Positions 1 through 9,196 of a DNA stretch of 64,000 bases are shown here, piece after piece. A model generated the notes under the pieces. It ran no database searches. It saw nothing but the letters and a program-made list of their open reading frames with translations, and was not told where the DNA came from. Positions within the stretch are counted from its first letter, which is position 1; each line of letters opens with the position of its first letter. The translations under genes and the position numbers were made by a program. Origin of the DNA: a virus; IMG/VR virus record IMGVR_UViG_3300028840_004170, positions 1 to 64,000 of that record. The stretch is one strand, 5' to 3'.

Positions 1-11
1 CACGAGGGGTC

Positions 12-434
12 TTGATCAATCGATTTAACAGGGGCAAAAAGTTCCAAGATGAACGCTCGTTAGATCAGATGATTGAGGATGTGCCACGGACTCTATATAG
101 AAGTGAGCAGGCACAAATCAATCCTCAACGATTTTTCCAGATGTCCCACCAACTAAATCAATTTGAAACATGGCTCTCAGAAAATGACCCTGAACTTATG
201 CCATACTATGAGATGTTGAAGGAAGGATATAGCTACAATCAGATATGTAAGAAGCACAAAGTTCCTTCGTACACGATACGAGATCGGATCAAGAAAGCTA
301 TAAAAGACTTTCAGATGGTGATCTTCCCCCTTAGTGAGCTGAAAGTTGGTGGTGAAAAGACAAGAGTCAAAATGGTTAGTTTAGAAGAGAGAAGTGACAC
401 ACACTTTGGTAGAAGGTTTATTCTTCTGACTTGA
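12..434 (+). CDS. Small HTH protein, sigma-region-4-like; 5' end uncertain
   Basis: A 140-residue protein read from a TTG at position 12. No in-frame stop lies between it and the window edge, so the real start may be upstream. Residues about 70-98 form a helix-turn-helix: the segment YSYNQICKKHKVPSYTIRDR resembles sigma region 4 and response-regulator HTHs (turn around KHKVPS). The type of domain is shared with the two regulators at 10.3-11.7 kb. It runs rightward and its last 17 bases overlap the end of the leftward chaperonin gene, so the pair is convergent. Probably a DNA-binding regulator; the target is unknown. Confidence 0.5.
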   Translation: MINRFNRGKKFQDERSLDQMIEDVPRTLYRSEQAQINPQRFFQMSHQLNQFETWLSENDPELMPYYEMLKEGYSYNQICKKHKVPSYTIRDRIKKAIKDFQMVIFPLSELKVGGEKTRVKMVSLEERSDTHFGRRFILLT

Positions 435-1986
435 CTATAGCAGCCTCAGTAGTTAGTAAAAGACCCCCTATAGACACAGCATTCCTTAAAGCTTCAATCA
501 CTACATTTGCAGGATCTAACACAGTATCCAGATGTTCAAATTGTCCTGTTTGGGCATTGAAACCCCAGAAATAATCATCATTCTTCATAAGCTCCATAAC
601 AACTTCAGAGCCATCTTTCCCAGCATTCTCAGCTATTTTCCGTAACGGTATTTCAAGAACCTTACGAATAATATTGAACCCTGGTTCTTCACCTTCAAGA
701 CATAGCTTTGTATCGAGCATAGAACCTGATCTGAATAGAGCTACCCCACCACCAGGCAACACACCACTATCTACAGCAGCCTGAGTAGCATTCAAGGCAT
801 CTTCAACACGAGCTTTCTTTTCTTTGAGTTCAATTTCTGTAGCAGCACCTACATAAATGACCCCCACACCACCCACTAACCTACCTAACCGGTCTTGGAA
901 CCTTTCAATGTCGAACTCACTCCATGCTGACCTGATCTGACCTTTGATTTCATGCATCCTTTGCTCAATCTGATCCATATCCCCCTTAGCACCAATGATT
1001 AGAGTGTCTTTCCTGGTGATTACAACTTTATCTGCTTGTCCCAGGTCAGAAATAGTTAGGTTGGGAAGAGCTATTCCGAGGTCCTTGGTGGCAAATGTAG
1101 CCCCCGTCATGATTGCTATGTCACTGATCACATCTCTTTTCTTATCTCCCACACCTGGACCTTTAATAGCACAACTGACAAGAATTTCTTTACGGTGATT
1201 AAGAATTAAGGTTTGGAGAGCTTCCTTGACTACATCATCTGCTACGATTAGTAATGGTCTGTCAGTTTCAGCTACCTCATTGAGCACATTAGCCATAGTA
1301 TGGAGACTTGATATTTTCTGGTCCGTAACCAGAATATAAGGTTTCTCCAACTCTACCTTGACATCATCTTTCAGGAAATCAGAGGAAAGATACCCTTGAT
1401 CTATCTTGATCCCTTCGATGATCTTCAGTGAAGAGTCAATAGATTGGGATTCCTCCACTGTAATCACCCCATCTTGCCCTATCTTGTCCAACGCTTCAGC
1501 AATCATACCTCCAATTTCTTCATCACCATTGGAAGAAATAAGAGCTACTTGATATATATCTTTGGGGTCTTTGACTTGCTTTGTTTTCTCTCTAAGATCC
1601 TTTACAACTAGATCTACAGCTCGTCTCATTCCAGCACGGATCATATTTGGGTCATGACCTGCTACAACTAATTTAATACCTTCTTTGACAATGAACTGAG
1701 CTAGTATTGTAGCAGTGGTAGTACCATCTCCAGTAGTATCAGAACTTTTAGATGCCACTTCACGAATCAACCTACATCCCAAGTCTTGGAACTTGTCTTC
1801 CAGTTCTATCTCCTTAGCAACAGTCACACCATCCTTAGTGACCGTTGGGGTAGCAAAACTCTTGTCATATATAACATGTCTCCCCTTTGGGCCAAGAGTG
1901 ACTCCCACAGTCTTAGCAAATAAGTCAATTCCTTCAGATATCTGTGATAGAGCGTCTTGAGAGAATTTGATTTCTTTAGCGGACAT
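418..1986 (-). CDS. groEL: GroEL-family chaperonin (Cpn60)
   Basis: A 522-residue ATP-dependent protein-folding chaperonin, full length for the family except for the C-terminal tail. The nucleotide-site motifs are intact: TLGPKGR near residue 30, TKDG near 50, GDGTTTA near 87, and EKKARVEDALNAT with its catalytic Asp near 390, followed by GVLPGGG. Apical-domain sequence GYLSSDF matches the region that binds substrate and GroES. The GGM-repeat tail is absent; the protein ends AAIVKSEE. The start is an ATG with GGAGG six bases upstream. No GroES-like gene is visible in the window. It probably folds a phage protein such as the capsid protein, either alone or with host GroES. Divergent from the HU-like gene. 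Confidence 0.95.
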   Translation of the reverse strand: MSAKEIKFSQDALSQISEGIDLFAKTVGVTLGPKGRHVIYDKSFATPTVTKDGVTVAKEIELEDKFQDLGCRLIREVASKSSDTTGDGTTTATILAQFIVKEGIKLVVAGHDPNMIRAGMRRAVDLVVKDLREKTKQVKDPKDIYQVALISSNGDEEIGGMIAEALDKIGQDGVITVEESQSIDSSLKIIEGIKIDQGYLSSDFLKDDVKVELEKPYILVTDQKISSLHTMANVLNEVAETDRPLLIVADDVVKEALQTLILNHRKEILVSCAIKGPGVGDKKRDVISDIAIMTGATFATKDLGIALPNLTISDLGQADKVVITRKDTLIIGAKGDMDQIEQRMHEIKGQIRSAWSEFDIERFQDRLGRLVGGVGVIYVGAATEIELKEKKARVEDALNATQAAVDSGVLPGGGVALFRSGSMLDTKLCLEGEEPGFNIIRKVLEIPLRKIAENAGKDGSEVVMELMKNDDYFWGFNAQTGQFEHLDTVLDPANVVIEALRNAVSIGGLLLTTEAAIVKSEE

Positions 1987-2006
1987 CTATAACCTCCATT
2001 AAAAAT

Positions 2007-2035
2007 TTGACCTGGTATTATTATACTGCTATCTA
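2007..2035 (+). promoter_or_regulatory. Candidate sigma70-type promoter for the HU-like gene
   Basis: TTGACC at 2007-2012, a 17-base spacer, then TATCTA at 2030-2035, about 30 bases before the HU-like ATG. The same 80-base gap must also drive the divergent chaperonin gene. On the minus strand a TATAAT lies at 2025-2020, but it has no good -35. Confidence 0.45.
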
Positions 2036-2066
2036 TTTATTATAGATTCCCCCAAGGAGGTTAGGC

Positions 2067-2351
2067 ATGAAATCATTCCGTTGTCAAGTCATAGAGAAAG
2101 CAGAAGCATTTGGGTTGAAGAAATCAGAAGCTACAGCATTGTACCAAGCAATTATGTTGATAATGCAAGATACACTTAGAATAAAAGGGGTTCTCACCCT
2201 GAGGAACTTTGGAACTTTCAGAGTCAAGAAAGTAAAATCTAGAATTATACAATCAAGAATTATCAATGATGGGAAACCTACCAAAACAAAATCACAGAAA
2301 AATGTGAAATTCAAAGCTTCAGATAATCTAAAAAGATTCCTAAACAGATAA
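2067..2351 (+). CDS. HU/IHF-family DNA-bending protein
   Basis: A 94-residue nucleoid-type protein. An N-terminal helical dimerisation half (residues 1-40) is followed by LTLRNFGTFRVKK (HU consensus GFGTF) and a DNA-binding arm region. It ends FKASDNLKRFLNR, matching the HU C-terminus (FKpGkxLKexvN). The arm lacks the usual RNP tip but keeps basic residues. AAGGAGG lies 7 bases before the ATG. Members bend or wrap DNA and often act at origins or in packaging. It is one of only two rightward genes in the left arm, and its last 12 bases overlap the convergent gene downstream of the portal. Confidence 0.85.
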   Translation: MKSFRCQVIEKAEAFGLKKSEATALYQAIMLIMQDTLRIKGVLTLRNFGTFRVKKVKSRIIQSRIINDGKPTKTKSQKNVKFKASDNLKRFLNR

Positions 2352-2876
2352 AGGTATAGCTACGTCTCGTTCTTCTCCAGACACATCACCAATTTTCTTG
2401 AGCTGAGACACCATACTCTTCACAACCTTATCATTACCTACCAAAAAGACTTTACCCATATTTCCATTCTTCGAGGGGTCTCTTTGAGCATAGATAGAAA
2501 GGTTATCCGAATCCCATAACAACAAACCACCTTGTCTCTGATATTTGGTATCTATACCTTGAGACTGTAAGAGATTTTGAAAAGCCTCAGCATCTACAAT
2601 GACCTTGTTTAATGACCATGCTTCTATTGAGGGGAAATCATCAAGGAGGTCTTCACTTTTGCTTTTCAAGGCAAGTATCTTAGCTTGCACTTCATCCAAT
2701 AGACTATAGTACCTATGAAGAGCACCTTTTAGTTTTGGAGGAAAATTCTTGACTTCAGCATCGAGCATCATTTTGATTTCACGGATATTATCGACATAAT
2801 TATCCATCTGTTTCTTCAAAGTATCCTGCAATGCCTCGACTAGTATCTTAGTCTCATACTGAGACAATTTTTTCAT
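2340..2876 (-). CDS. Hypothetical protein downstream of portal, coiled-coil N-terminal half
   Basis: 178 residues from the ATG at 2876, which follows the portal stop by one base (TAAGATG) and has GAGGAG seven bases upstream. An earlier in-frame codon at 2936 would sit inside the portal gene without a ribosome site. Residues 1-80 are helical and charged (YVDNIREIKMMLDAEVKN...). The C-terminal half looks globular, with a GGLLLWDSDNLSIYAQRD segment. No family recognised. As the last gene of the packaging operon it is probably a head-assembly or portal-associated factor, but this is inferred from position only. Confidence 0.7.
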   Translation of the reverse strand: MKKLSQYETKILVEALQDTLKKQMDNYVDNIREIKMMLDAEVKNFPPKLKGALHRYYSLLDEVQAKILALKSKSEDLLDDFPSIEAWSLNKVIVDAEAFQNLLQSQGIDTKYQRQGGLLLWDSDNLSIYAQRDPSKNGNMGKVFLVGNDKVVKSMVSQLKKIGDVSGEERDVAIPLSV

Positions 2877-2877
2877 C

Positions 2878-4548
2878 TTAGAACTCCTCACTTGGCCAGG
2901 GTTCTTCATCAGCAGGAGCTTCCTCTTCTGCTTCATCTTTCTTCTTCAAGTTCATGTTCTTGATAAGGAGTTCAGCCAAATTAGTTTCTTCTGCAATCTG
3001 ATCAGATACTCGATCATAAAGAGCCCGAATTAGCTCATTAAATACAGCATCATTCACCGTAAACATGTCTTTTTCAAGCTGAGCACGAGTATCTTCAGGA
3101 TCAATATTGAGTAGCTCAAGAATAACACCAATCGAAATTGACCCTTTCTGGTACAAGTTGAACATCTGATCGTATGTGTCTTGATTGTCACGTAACGCTA
3201 GTCTAGTGAACTGTAGCTTGGGATAGATGGTTCTGATATTCCCCCACTTATCATGCTCCAGAAAGCCCTTCTTGCGAGCTACAGGCTCAAATATATACTC
3301 TTCCACAAAGGTCTGGATAATTTCTCTAAACAGAAGATATCGAGTATTAATGACCTCAATCCTTAAACGGTCTCCCCCATAACTTGTCTCCCCCACCAGA
3401 AGAGACTCTGTGACACCAAGACCAATGTATAGATGCTTATCTGTGATGTCATACTCTGTTGCAAGGTCCAGTAGCCTATCACGGGCTCCTATCTCTTCCC
3501 AATGCACCTCATAGTTTGTGATGATACTGAAATCAGGATCAAGAAGAGCAGTGTCTACTTGAATTCTCAGGTCCTCTACATCATCTTCACTGAGGTCTTC
3601 TCCCCAGATAAGACGTTTGGGAGTCATAGCCCTATCAGCTATTTGAGTCTGTGCTTGACGTAGCTTCTCACGATATAGAAGGATACGCAGACAACGCTCA
3701 ATCAAAGATACTCCATGTTCTTCATAGGCTATCTTTTTACGAGCCATGTGATAGACAAAGGACCCCTGCATAGGATCTGTGCCCAATGGGATATTCTCCC
3801 CCATTTTCACATACTCTTTGATTTCTTCTGGTATTTTCTCTACACGTCTAGCAGCTTCCTCATCGAAGTCAGCTTCTTCAATCAACTTTTTTGTTTTGGA
3901 GTCTGGTACTAGCTCGATTTCTTCTTCATCAGCAAACTGGATAGATTCAACTTTGACAAGATCAGGAGGTAAAACAAACAGTTTCTCCCATCCATTGTAA
4001 TGTTTCTGAGTCAATTCACGAGTATTATCTCGAAGAGTACCTTCTGGAGTGAGTTCTCGTTCCAACTGTTCTTCTGGGAGGTCAACATCACTATCTTCAA
4101 CAAATATATAGACATCCCCATCCAGATACCATTGATGAGCTATTTCTAGAAGTTTGCTAAATAACTTAACCTTTTTGGTCATTCTCAGATAAAAATCTAA
4201 GATGTATTCAGCTCTGTCATTAGCATCTTCGAAGCCAAATGCCTTAGCTTCCTTCTCGTTGAAAACTTTTGGTTTGGCTAACCTCACCTTAGATAGTGGT
4301 AGTTCACTGTGTAAATCAATGCTCTGACCAACAATGGGGTCTGTTTTGTAGAAGTGATTGATAAGGATTCTTTTCTCTTGAGGTGTCTGAGGGAGCTGTA
4401 GAAAATCAGTGCTCAAAAATGGAGAAAAGAATGTGGTCTGACCAGATAGCATCACATCTGCGGCTGCATTCTTGTTCATCAAAGCCTGGACAGAAGAGTT
4501 GCTAACCACTCTTGTCACAGCTTTGTGTTTTCTGGAGCCTTTCGGCAT
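2878..4548 (-). CDS. Portal protein
   Basis: 556 residues. It forms the dodecameric vertex ring through which DNA is packaged and to which the neck attaches. The N-terminal part has the typical portal segment (INHFYKTDPIVGQSIDLHSE, about residues 65-84). A wing/stem region follows with IAYEEHGVSLIERCLRILLY, then LIWGEDLSEDDVEDLR and the phage-portal segment YIGLGVTESLLVGETSYGG, which precedes the long crown helices. The tail is very acidic (DEAEEEAPADEEPWPSEEF). It lies directly downstream of the large terminase, the classic order. It is transcribed opposite to the capsid gene, which is 36 kb away and rightward. Confidence 0.9.
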   Translation of the reverse strand: MPKGSRKHKAVTRVVSNSSVQALMNKNAAADVMLSGQTTFFSPFLSTDFLQLPQTPQEKRILINHFYKTDPIVGQSIDLHSELPLSKVRLAKPKVFNEKEAKAFGFEDANDRAEYILDFYLRMTKKVKLFSKLLEIAHQWYLDGDVYIFVEDSDVDLPEEQLERELTPEGTLRDNTRELTQKHYNGWEKLFVLPPDLVKVESIQFADEEEIELVPDSKTKKLIEEADFDEEAARRVEKIPEEIKEYVKMGENIPLGTDPMQGSFVYHMARKKIAYEEHGVSLIERCLRILLYREKLRQAQTQIADRAMTPKRLIWGEDLSEDDVEDLRIQVDTALLDPDFSIITNYEVHWEEIGARDRLLDLATEYDITDKHLYIGLGVTESLLVGETSYGGDRLRIEVINTRYLLFREIIQTFVEEYIFEPVARKKGFLEHDKWGNIRTIYPKLQFTRLALRDNQDTYDQMFNLYQKGSISIGVILELLNIDPEDTRAQLEKDMFTVNDAVFNELIRALYDRVSDQIAEETNLAELLIKNMNLKKKDEAEEEAPADEEPWPSEEF

Positions 4549-4551
4549 TTT

Positions 4552-4875
4552 TTATTTCTCCTTAGCAGCTTTTCTAGCTGCTCTTTCTTCATCTCTTCTC
4601 TTCCTTCTCTCAACTCTTTCCTTTTCTTCTTCTTCCTGTTCTATAATAGCTGATAAAAGGGTTCTCAATTTCTTCTTTCGATCTATAACATTACAAAGCC
4701 CAATTAATGTGCGTAACTTTGCTCCAGCAAATGTTGATACGGGTCTTAGATTTGATTCAAATTTACATTTCTTGTGTATAGAGTTATTTATTTCTATGAG
4801 TTCCCTTACTTTACCAGCAATCTCATCCGAAAGAGCTTCTTCATCAGAGATGAGTTGTTCCAATTCATTATCCAT
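4552..4875 (-). CDS. Hypothetical small charged coiled-coil protein
   Basis: 107 residues between terminase and portal. Its ATG overlaps the terminase stop (TAATG). It is almost wholly helical and charged: an acidic N-terminus (ISDEEALSDEIAGKVRELIE), a central segment with two Cys residues, and a strongly basic/acidic C-terminal helix (EEEEKERVERRKRRDEERAARK). No family recognised. Position suggests a packaging or portal-assembly accessory. Confidence 0.7.
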   Translation of the reverse strand: MDNELEQLISDEEALSDEIAGKVRELIEINNSIHKKCKFESNLRPVSTFAGAKLRTLIGLCNVIDRKKKLRTLLSAIIEQEEEEKERVERRKRRDEERAARKAAKEK

Positions 4876-6728
4876 TATCTTCCCCTATTTACCCCTGCTC
4901 GTGCAGTTCGTGGTGAAGGTCCGTGTAAAGATTCCCTTCGTCGATGATGACTCCTATATAATGCCTGTACTGATCCCCTATTGGCAACAACTTTCCCAGG
5001 TTTTTTCGACTTTTTCCCACTGCTTTTTCTAGATCCTTCTCTCATGCTAGCAGAAGAAAGCCATATGGATCTAACTAACGAATCAGAGGCATCATCATGC
5101 TTACCAACTATTTTAGGGGCTTCCACTTCGATTATGTTTTTACTTCTCCTAGTTTTATTTAAATCAAAAAGTTCCTTAATCAAAGGACTATGAGGGATAG
5201 CTTCCTCATCTTTTGGTAAAGGATAATCAAACAAAACTAACCTACCTGTATACATCAAAGTCAAGAAATTGGAATACATTTTTGACCCCAATTCTTTACC
5301 AATATGAACACTGTGAAATTGCCTTAACCCTTTCTTGAACAGACTTTGTTCTATACCTATACCATGCCACTGGTCAAAAATTCCATCAATAATGTAGAAT
5401 CTATTACACAAATCTTCAATCCAAGCAACTATATGATCATCTATATCAAGACGTTCAACATATTTCAAATCTCCTACTCCAGCATATTTGACATTATGGT
5501 AATCCAAAATGATATGATTATCTTCTTCATGGCTTATTGAAATTGCAGTACCATCATCCACTAACCCAACGTCAATACCCATATAGTAAGGTTTACGAGG
5601 TACACCTTGATGTTTAGGTTTCAACAGAGGATCAATACATTGTATCAAGTCATCTTTACGGTCGATGAATTTTGTGGTTCGACCAGAGAACATTGCTCCG
5701 TACTCCACCATAAACCCTTCTGGGTCTTTGAAGTACATTTGACGCAATGTCTGTGAGGGTAAGAGAATGTTAGTTTCCCAACAAGGAGCTTGGATAGCTA
5801 ACATGCCTTCAGAAGCTGGGCCACCTGCCATAGCTGTTTCAAACAGCTCATAGAATTTACCTGAATCTGATAGGGGAGAGGAAATAGATATGATTCGACC
5901 ATCACTAAGGTTAGACAATGATTTGTGTGGATCATCAGGGTCTTTAGGTGAAAAAGTAGTTGAAGACGGTGTGATGGCTTTATACACATCTTCAGCACTG
6001 GATTGACCCTGGTTAGTGAAGTGAGCCATCTCATCCAAGATGATTACGATGTTACCGGGACCACGTAAACCTTTAGCCACACAAGCCTTGAAAGTGACAT
6101 AGAGCTTTGGTTTAGGACCTTCATACTTTGAGAGATGCTGAGGTGACCACAGACGAATCATACTCTGTGTCTCACCTTCTTTATAGGGTGAGAACAAATC
6201 ACAAGTACCAAGATGCCCTGACACTTCAGAAAACAGAAGGCCAGCTTGTTCCTTATCCGTAGCTACACTGATAATGCCTATCTTGTTGTGCTCAGGTAGG
6301 CCATAATACTTGTGGGGGTCTCCTAACATCAACAGCTTATACAGCTCATAACTAGCAATGAAACTAGACATTGCTGTTTTAGTACCACGACGACCAATTG
6401 CCAGAACCAACTCATGTCTAGGGTTAGTATCTAGTTCTTTGATATTGATACGACCTTCATTCCAAAGATAGCTCAGATATTCTTGTTCAGTGAATGAGAA
6501 AAGGACTTCTTCTCTGAATTTATCTGTAACTTCAATAGTCTTTACTTTATCCTCAAGCTCTATGTTGTAGTAACATTTCAGAATGAATTTTTGAACAGGG
6601 AACAAACGTATACTGAGTCCCCAGTTAGATTCTATGTATTCAATTATGTTTGGAAGGTCTTTTCGATCTGATTTAGAAACAGTATCTCTTGTGAAATCCA
6701 ATACAAGGTCTGAGAATCGTCCACTCAT
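4875..6728 (-). CDS. terL: Terminase large subunit (packaging ATPase-nuclease)
   Basis: 617 residues. It pumps DNA into the prohead and cuts concatemers. The ATPase half has a Walker A-type GRRGTKT near residues 112-118, Walker B IVIILDE at about 227-233, and a coupling motif SISSP near 281-285. The nuclease half has an RNase H-like fold with YYMGIDVGLVDDG (acidic residue near 386), IIDGIFDQW, and a late KHDDASDSL acidic cluster. The Lys/Arg-rich tail is probably disordered. It is preceded by a possible small-terminase gene and followed by the portal. Confidence 0.95.
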   Translation of the reverse strand: MSGRFSDLVLDFTRDTVSKSDRKDLPNIIEYIESNWGLSIRLFPVQKFILKCYYNIELEDKVKTIEVTDKFREEVLFSFTEQEYLSYLWNEGRINIKELDTNPRHELVLAIGRRGTKTAMSSFIASYELYKLLMLGDPHKYYGLPEHNKIGIISVATDKEQAGLLFSEVSGHLGTCDLFSPYKEGETQSMIRLWSPQHLSKYEGPKPKLYVTFKACVAKGLRGPGNIVIILDEMAHFTNQGQSSAEDVYKAITPSSTTFSPKDPDDPHKSLSNLSDGRIISISSPLSDSGKFYELFETAMAGGPASEGMLAIQAPCWETNILLPSQTLRQMYFKDPEGFMVEYGAMFSGRTTKFIDRKDDLIQCIDPLLKPKHQGVPRKPYYMGIDVGLVDDGTAISISHEEDNHIILDYHNVKYAGVGDLKYVERLDIDDHIVAWIEDLCNRFYIIDGIFDQWHGIGIEQSLFKKGLRQFHSVHIGKELGSKMYSNFLTLMYTGRLVLFDYPLPKDEEAIPHSPLIKELFDLNKTRRSKNIIEVEAPKIVGKHDDASDSLVRSIWLSSASMREGSRKSSGKKSKKPGKVVANRGSVQALYRSHHRRRESLHGPSPRTARAGVNRGR

Positions 6729-6736
6729 ACATATCC

Positions 6737-7321
6737 CTACTCATCTTCAGCTTCAGTGTTCTTTTTGGAAGTTATTTTCACAAGTTCTTCTTCCCAAGTC
6801 TTCAGATTAGAAGACAGCTTCATGAAAAAAACTTGTTTCATTTCTTTACTGAATCCAGATTCATCTAAGGTGTGATTTATCTTATCCAACAAAGAAGTGA
6901 GAATAGTCTGGAACTCAGCAGACCTGACATCAATGGAAGTCTTCTTAGTTACTTCTTTCTTTTTGAGCCAAATATCACCAATCTTTTTCAGTGCATCAAC
7001 ACGTCGAGCTGATATTTGAGTTGTAGACATGTTAGAATCTTTACGTGAAATTCTCAACTTTTTCAGCTCATGCACTTCAAGAGCAAGTTCCTGTAGTATG
7101 AAATCTAATACTCGTGGAGATTCAGGGGTGTCCATAAGGACATCAAACAAAAGATCCTCTTCTTGTTCTTCAACCTCATCCTCGTCCTCATCTTCACCAT
7201 CAGCTTCACGTACATCAATATCAGGGACTATATGCATAAGAGGGATATCCTTGGCAGGATCTCCCAAAACAAGATCTGGTACTTTCTTATCTGTAGTTAC
7301 TGGTTTAGCTACTATACTCAT
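6737..7321 (-). CDS. Hypothetical acidic protein; possible small terminase subunit
   Basis: 194 residues, ending 8 bases before the large terminase. Residues about 40-60 form an uninterrupted Asp/Glu run (EDEDEDEVEEQEED). The rest is helical (RVDALKKIGDIWLKKKEV, then LLDKINHTLDESGFSKEMKQ). Immediate upstream placement, size and helical content fit a small terminase subunit, but no recognisable DNA-binding motif supports it. It could equally be a packaging accessory. Confidence 0.55.
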   Translation of the reverse strand: MSIVAKPVTTDKKVPDLVLGDPAKDIPLMHIVPDIDVREADGEDEDEDEVEEQEEDLLFDVLMDTPESPRVLDFILQELALEVHELKKLRISRKDSNMSTTQISARRVDALKKIGDIWLKKKEVTKKTSIDVRSAEFQTILTSLLDKINHTLDESGFSKEMKQVFFMKLSSNLKTWEEELVKITSKKNTEAEDE

Positions 7322-7330
7322 GACACACTC

Positions 7331-9196
7331 TCAATCAAAATCGAGAATCATCCCACCTGATTGGATTTCCAAGTCAGACTCTTTTTGAGGTACTTCATCA
7401 ATAGAGAAGTTTTCCAACCCCATGTTTTGAATCTCAAACTGATCCAATACAGACTGGTATGACATCACATCGATAGGCTCCAAAGATTCAGTGCTATTTC
7501 TCGATAACACTTCATCCTGCTGTGCTTTCTTATCAATATATGGCACAGAAGCTACCACTTGCTTGTTATATTTCTGGCAGAACCCATCTGAATTAGCTGT
7601 GCATGTTTGACAGGCTTTCATAGCCTGGACATATTTTGTACCACGAGTACGATGGATTTTTGACCCTTCATCACAAGAGGCATATACTGAAGGTTCTACA
7701 TAGTAGACACCCATGAGACCTTGTTCAGAAAGAACTTCCTTCAAGTCTTCTTTCACCTTTGCCAGACTATCCATACCAAATTTGAACCTCAGTAATTCAT
7801 AAAGGTCGTCACCATAGAAACCTTCATTCATCTTAGCTATTGTGTATGCTCTCACTTTTTTCCTCAATACGGTGTGTTTCTCAGCCGTGATAGGGTTATT
7901 AGCATACTCTTCAAAGTTAATCCCTTCCAAGACATTGCTTGAGATTTCAAATTCACCAAGGTCTGTGATAGCTTCTGTAGAAATAGCACCTTCTTCTTGA
8001 AGCTGTGGAAGGGAGCTAAGTTTGGACAATGTTTGACGCACACCATCAGAGTCCATTGATTCGATGCGAGATAGAATTTCTCCCACATGAACATTTGTAA
8101 TTTGACCCTTATTCAAAGCTACTTTAAGAGCTTCTTTGACTACAAGGTCGTCACTGTAGTCCATCTCTTTCACTATGTAACGACCCAAGACTTTGCACTT
8201 ACCTGCCTTTTGATCATAATGATCACAAGCCTTGGTAGAGACAACAAATGGAGCTGTATTACCTACTGAGTCAAGGAAGGTCTTTGCTTTTTTGCAATCA
8301 CCCTTCCAAAGATCCAGATTGACATAAAGATGTCCAAATAGTCCCTTTTCATCTACTGCATATTTCTGGTAAGACACAGTGCCTTTGTAATCTTCAAGGT
8401 CAGGCTCTACTTCAGCCAAAACTTTATGGGCAATCTTGGCTGATAAGATCAAGTCTTCTCTTGATACAAATTTGTCAGCTTTACGATATGTCTTTGGCAG
8501 TACATTTGCCCCCCGAGCAACTCTTTTCTTTTCAGTAGGAGATGTTCTGAAAGCTGTCTTAAGAGCTTCTTTGACTGTCTTGCCAGACTCTACTAATTGA
8601 ACAGGATCTACACCTTTTTCACGGGCCAGGTAGGAACGATAATGTTCCAATGTCTTTGCATTATAAGGAACCTTATCTACCAGTTTCTTCTCATAGGATA
8701 AGCAGATACCCTCACTGTTTTTCACACATCCAGCACATTTCTTTTTTGACCTAAGATATAGAGCCTTAGAGCAATGCTTCTTAATGAGGTCTTGACCCTC
8801 ACCATTCTGACATTGAGGGAACAATTTTGAATCTATATAGACTCGACCAAAAACGCCCTTCTCTGCAAGAACTCTCTTGATCACATCTACACTAGCTTCT
8901 ACAACTTGCTTGGAATAAGATGACTTGATAGTATCCATCAATTTAGTATCAGGGTCATCACGCAAGAGTCCGTAAAGAAGGAGACGTTTTAACTCCTTTT
9001 GCTGACCTTCAATGTCTTCTACAATCTCTTTACCAGTCTCAATCATCTCTTGATTAGGAAGAAGTCGGAAACCTGGAGAAGTCTGTAACTCCATCAAACT
9101 ATGGTTCTCACTAGGTACTGCTGAGCTGGAACCTCTCTCTAACCACTGATGATCAACAGGCCCCTTTACAGGTGTATCCTTGTCATAAACTTTCAT
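7331..9196 (-). CDS. Protein with three copies of a Cys-containing domain
   Basis: 621 residues from the ATG at 9196 (AGGAG nine bases upstream). A GTG six bases earlier is in frame but too close to that site. Three related units lie at roughly residues 114-178, 284-347 and 493-553. Each opens G(V/L)(F/M)G-x-x-Y and closes near V-x-x-V-P-Y or a variant. Units 1 and 3 carry five or six Cys with a C-x-x-C pair (KKCAGC, KACQTC) and a later GxC. Unit 2 keeps fewer Cys and the late GKC. The linkers are helical. Probably metal-binding modules, or possibly disulphide knots. No family is named with confidence. It lies just upstream of the terminase genes, so a packaging or virion role is plausible. 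Confidence 0.7.
   Translation of the reverse strand: MKVYDKDTPVKGPVDHQWLERGSSSAVPSENHSLMELQTSPGFRLLPNQEMIETGKEIVEDIEGQQKELKRLLLYGLLRDDPDTKLMDTIKSSYSKQVVEASVDVIKRVLAEKGVFGRVYIDSKLFPQCQNGEGQDLIKKHCSKALYLRSKKKCAGCVKNSEGICLSYEKKLVDKVPYNAKTLEHYRSYLAREKGVDPVQLVESGKTVKEALKTAFRTSPTEKKRVARGANVLPKTYRKADKFVSREDLILSAKIAHKVLAEVEPDLEDYKGTVSYQKYAVDEKGLFGHLYVNLDLWKGDCKKAKTFLDSVGNTAPFVVSTKACDHYDQKAGKCKVLGRYIVKEMDYSDDLVVKEALKVALNKGQITNVHVGEILSRIESMDSDGVRQTLSKLSSLPQLQEEGAISTEAITDLGEFEISSNVLEGINFEEYANNPITAEKHTVLRKKVRAYTIAKMNEGFYGDDLYELLRFKFGMDSLAKVKEDLKEVLSEQGLMGVYYVEPSVYASCDEGSKIHRTRGTKYVQAMKACQTCTANSDGFCQKYNKQVVASVPYIDKKAQQDEVLSRNSTESLEPIDVMSYQSVLDQFEIQNMGLENFSIDEVPQKESDLEIQSGGMILDFD

Noticed and set aside
4472-5032. 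Rightward frame across the portal and terminase genes
   Set aside because: Antisense to two well-supported genes, hydrophobic/Ser-rich shadow composition, no ribosome site.
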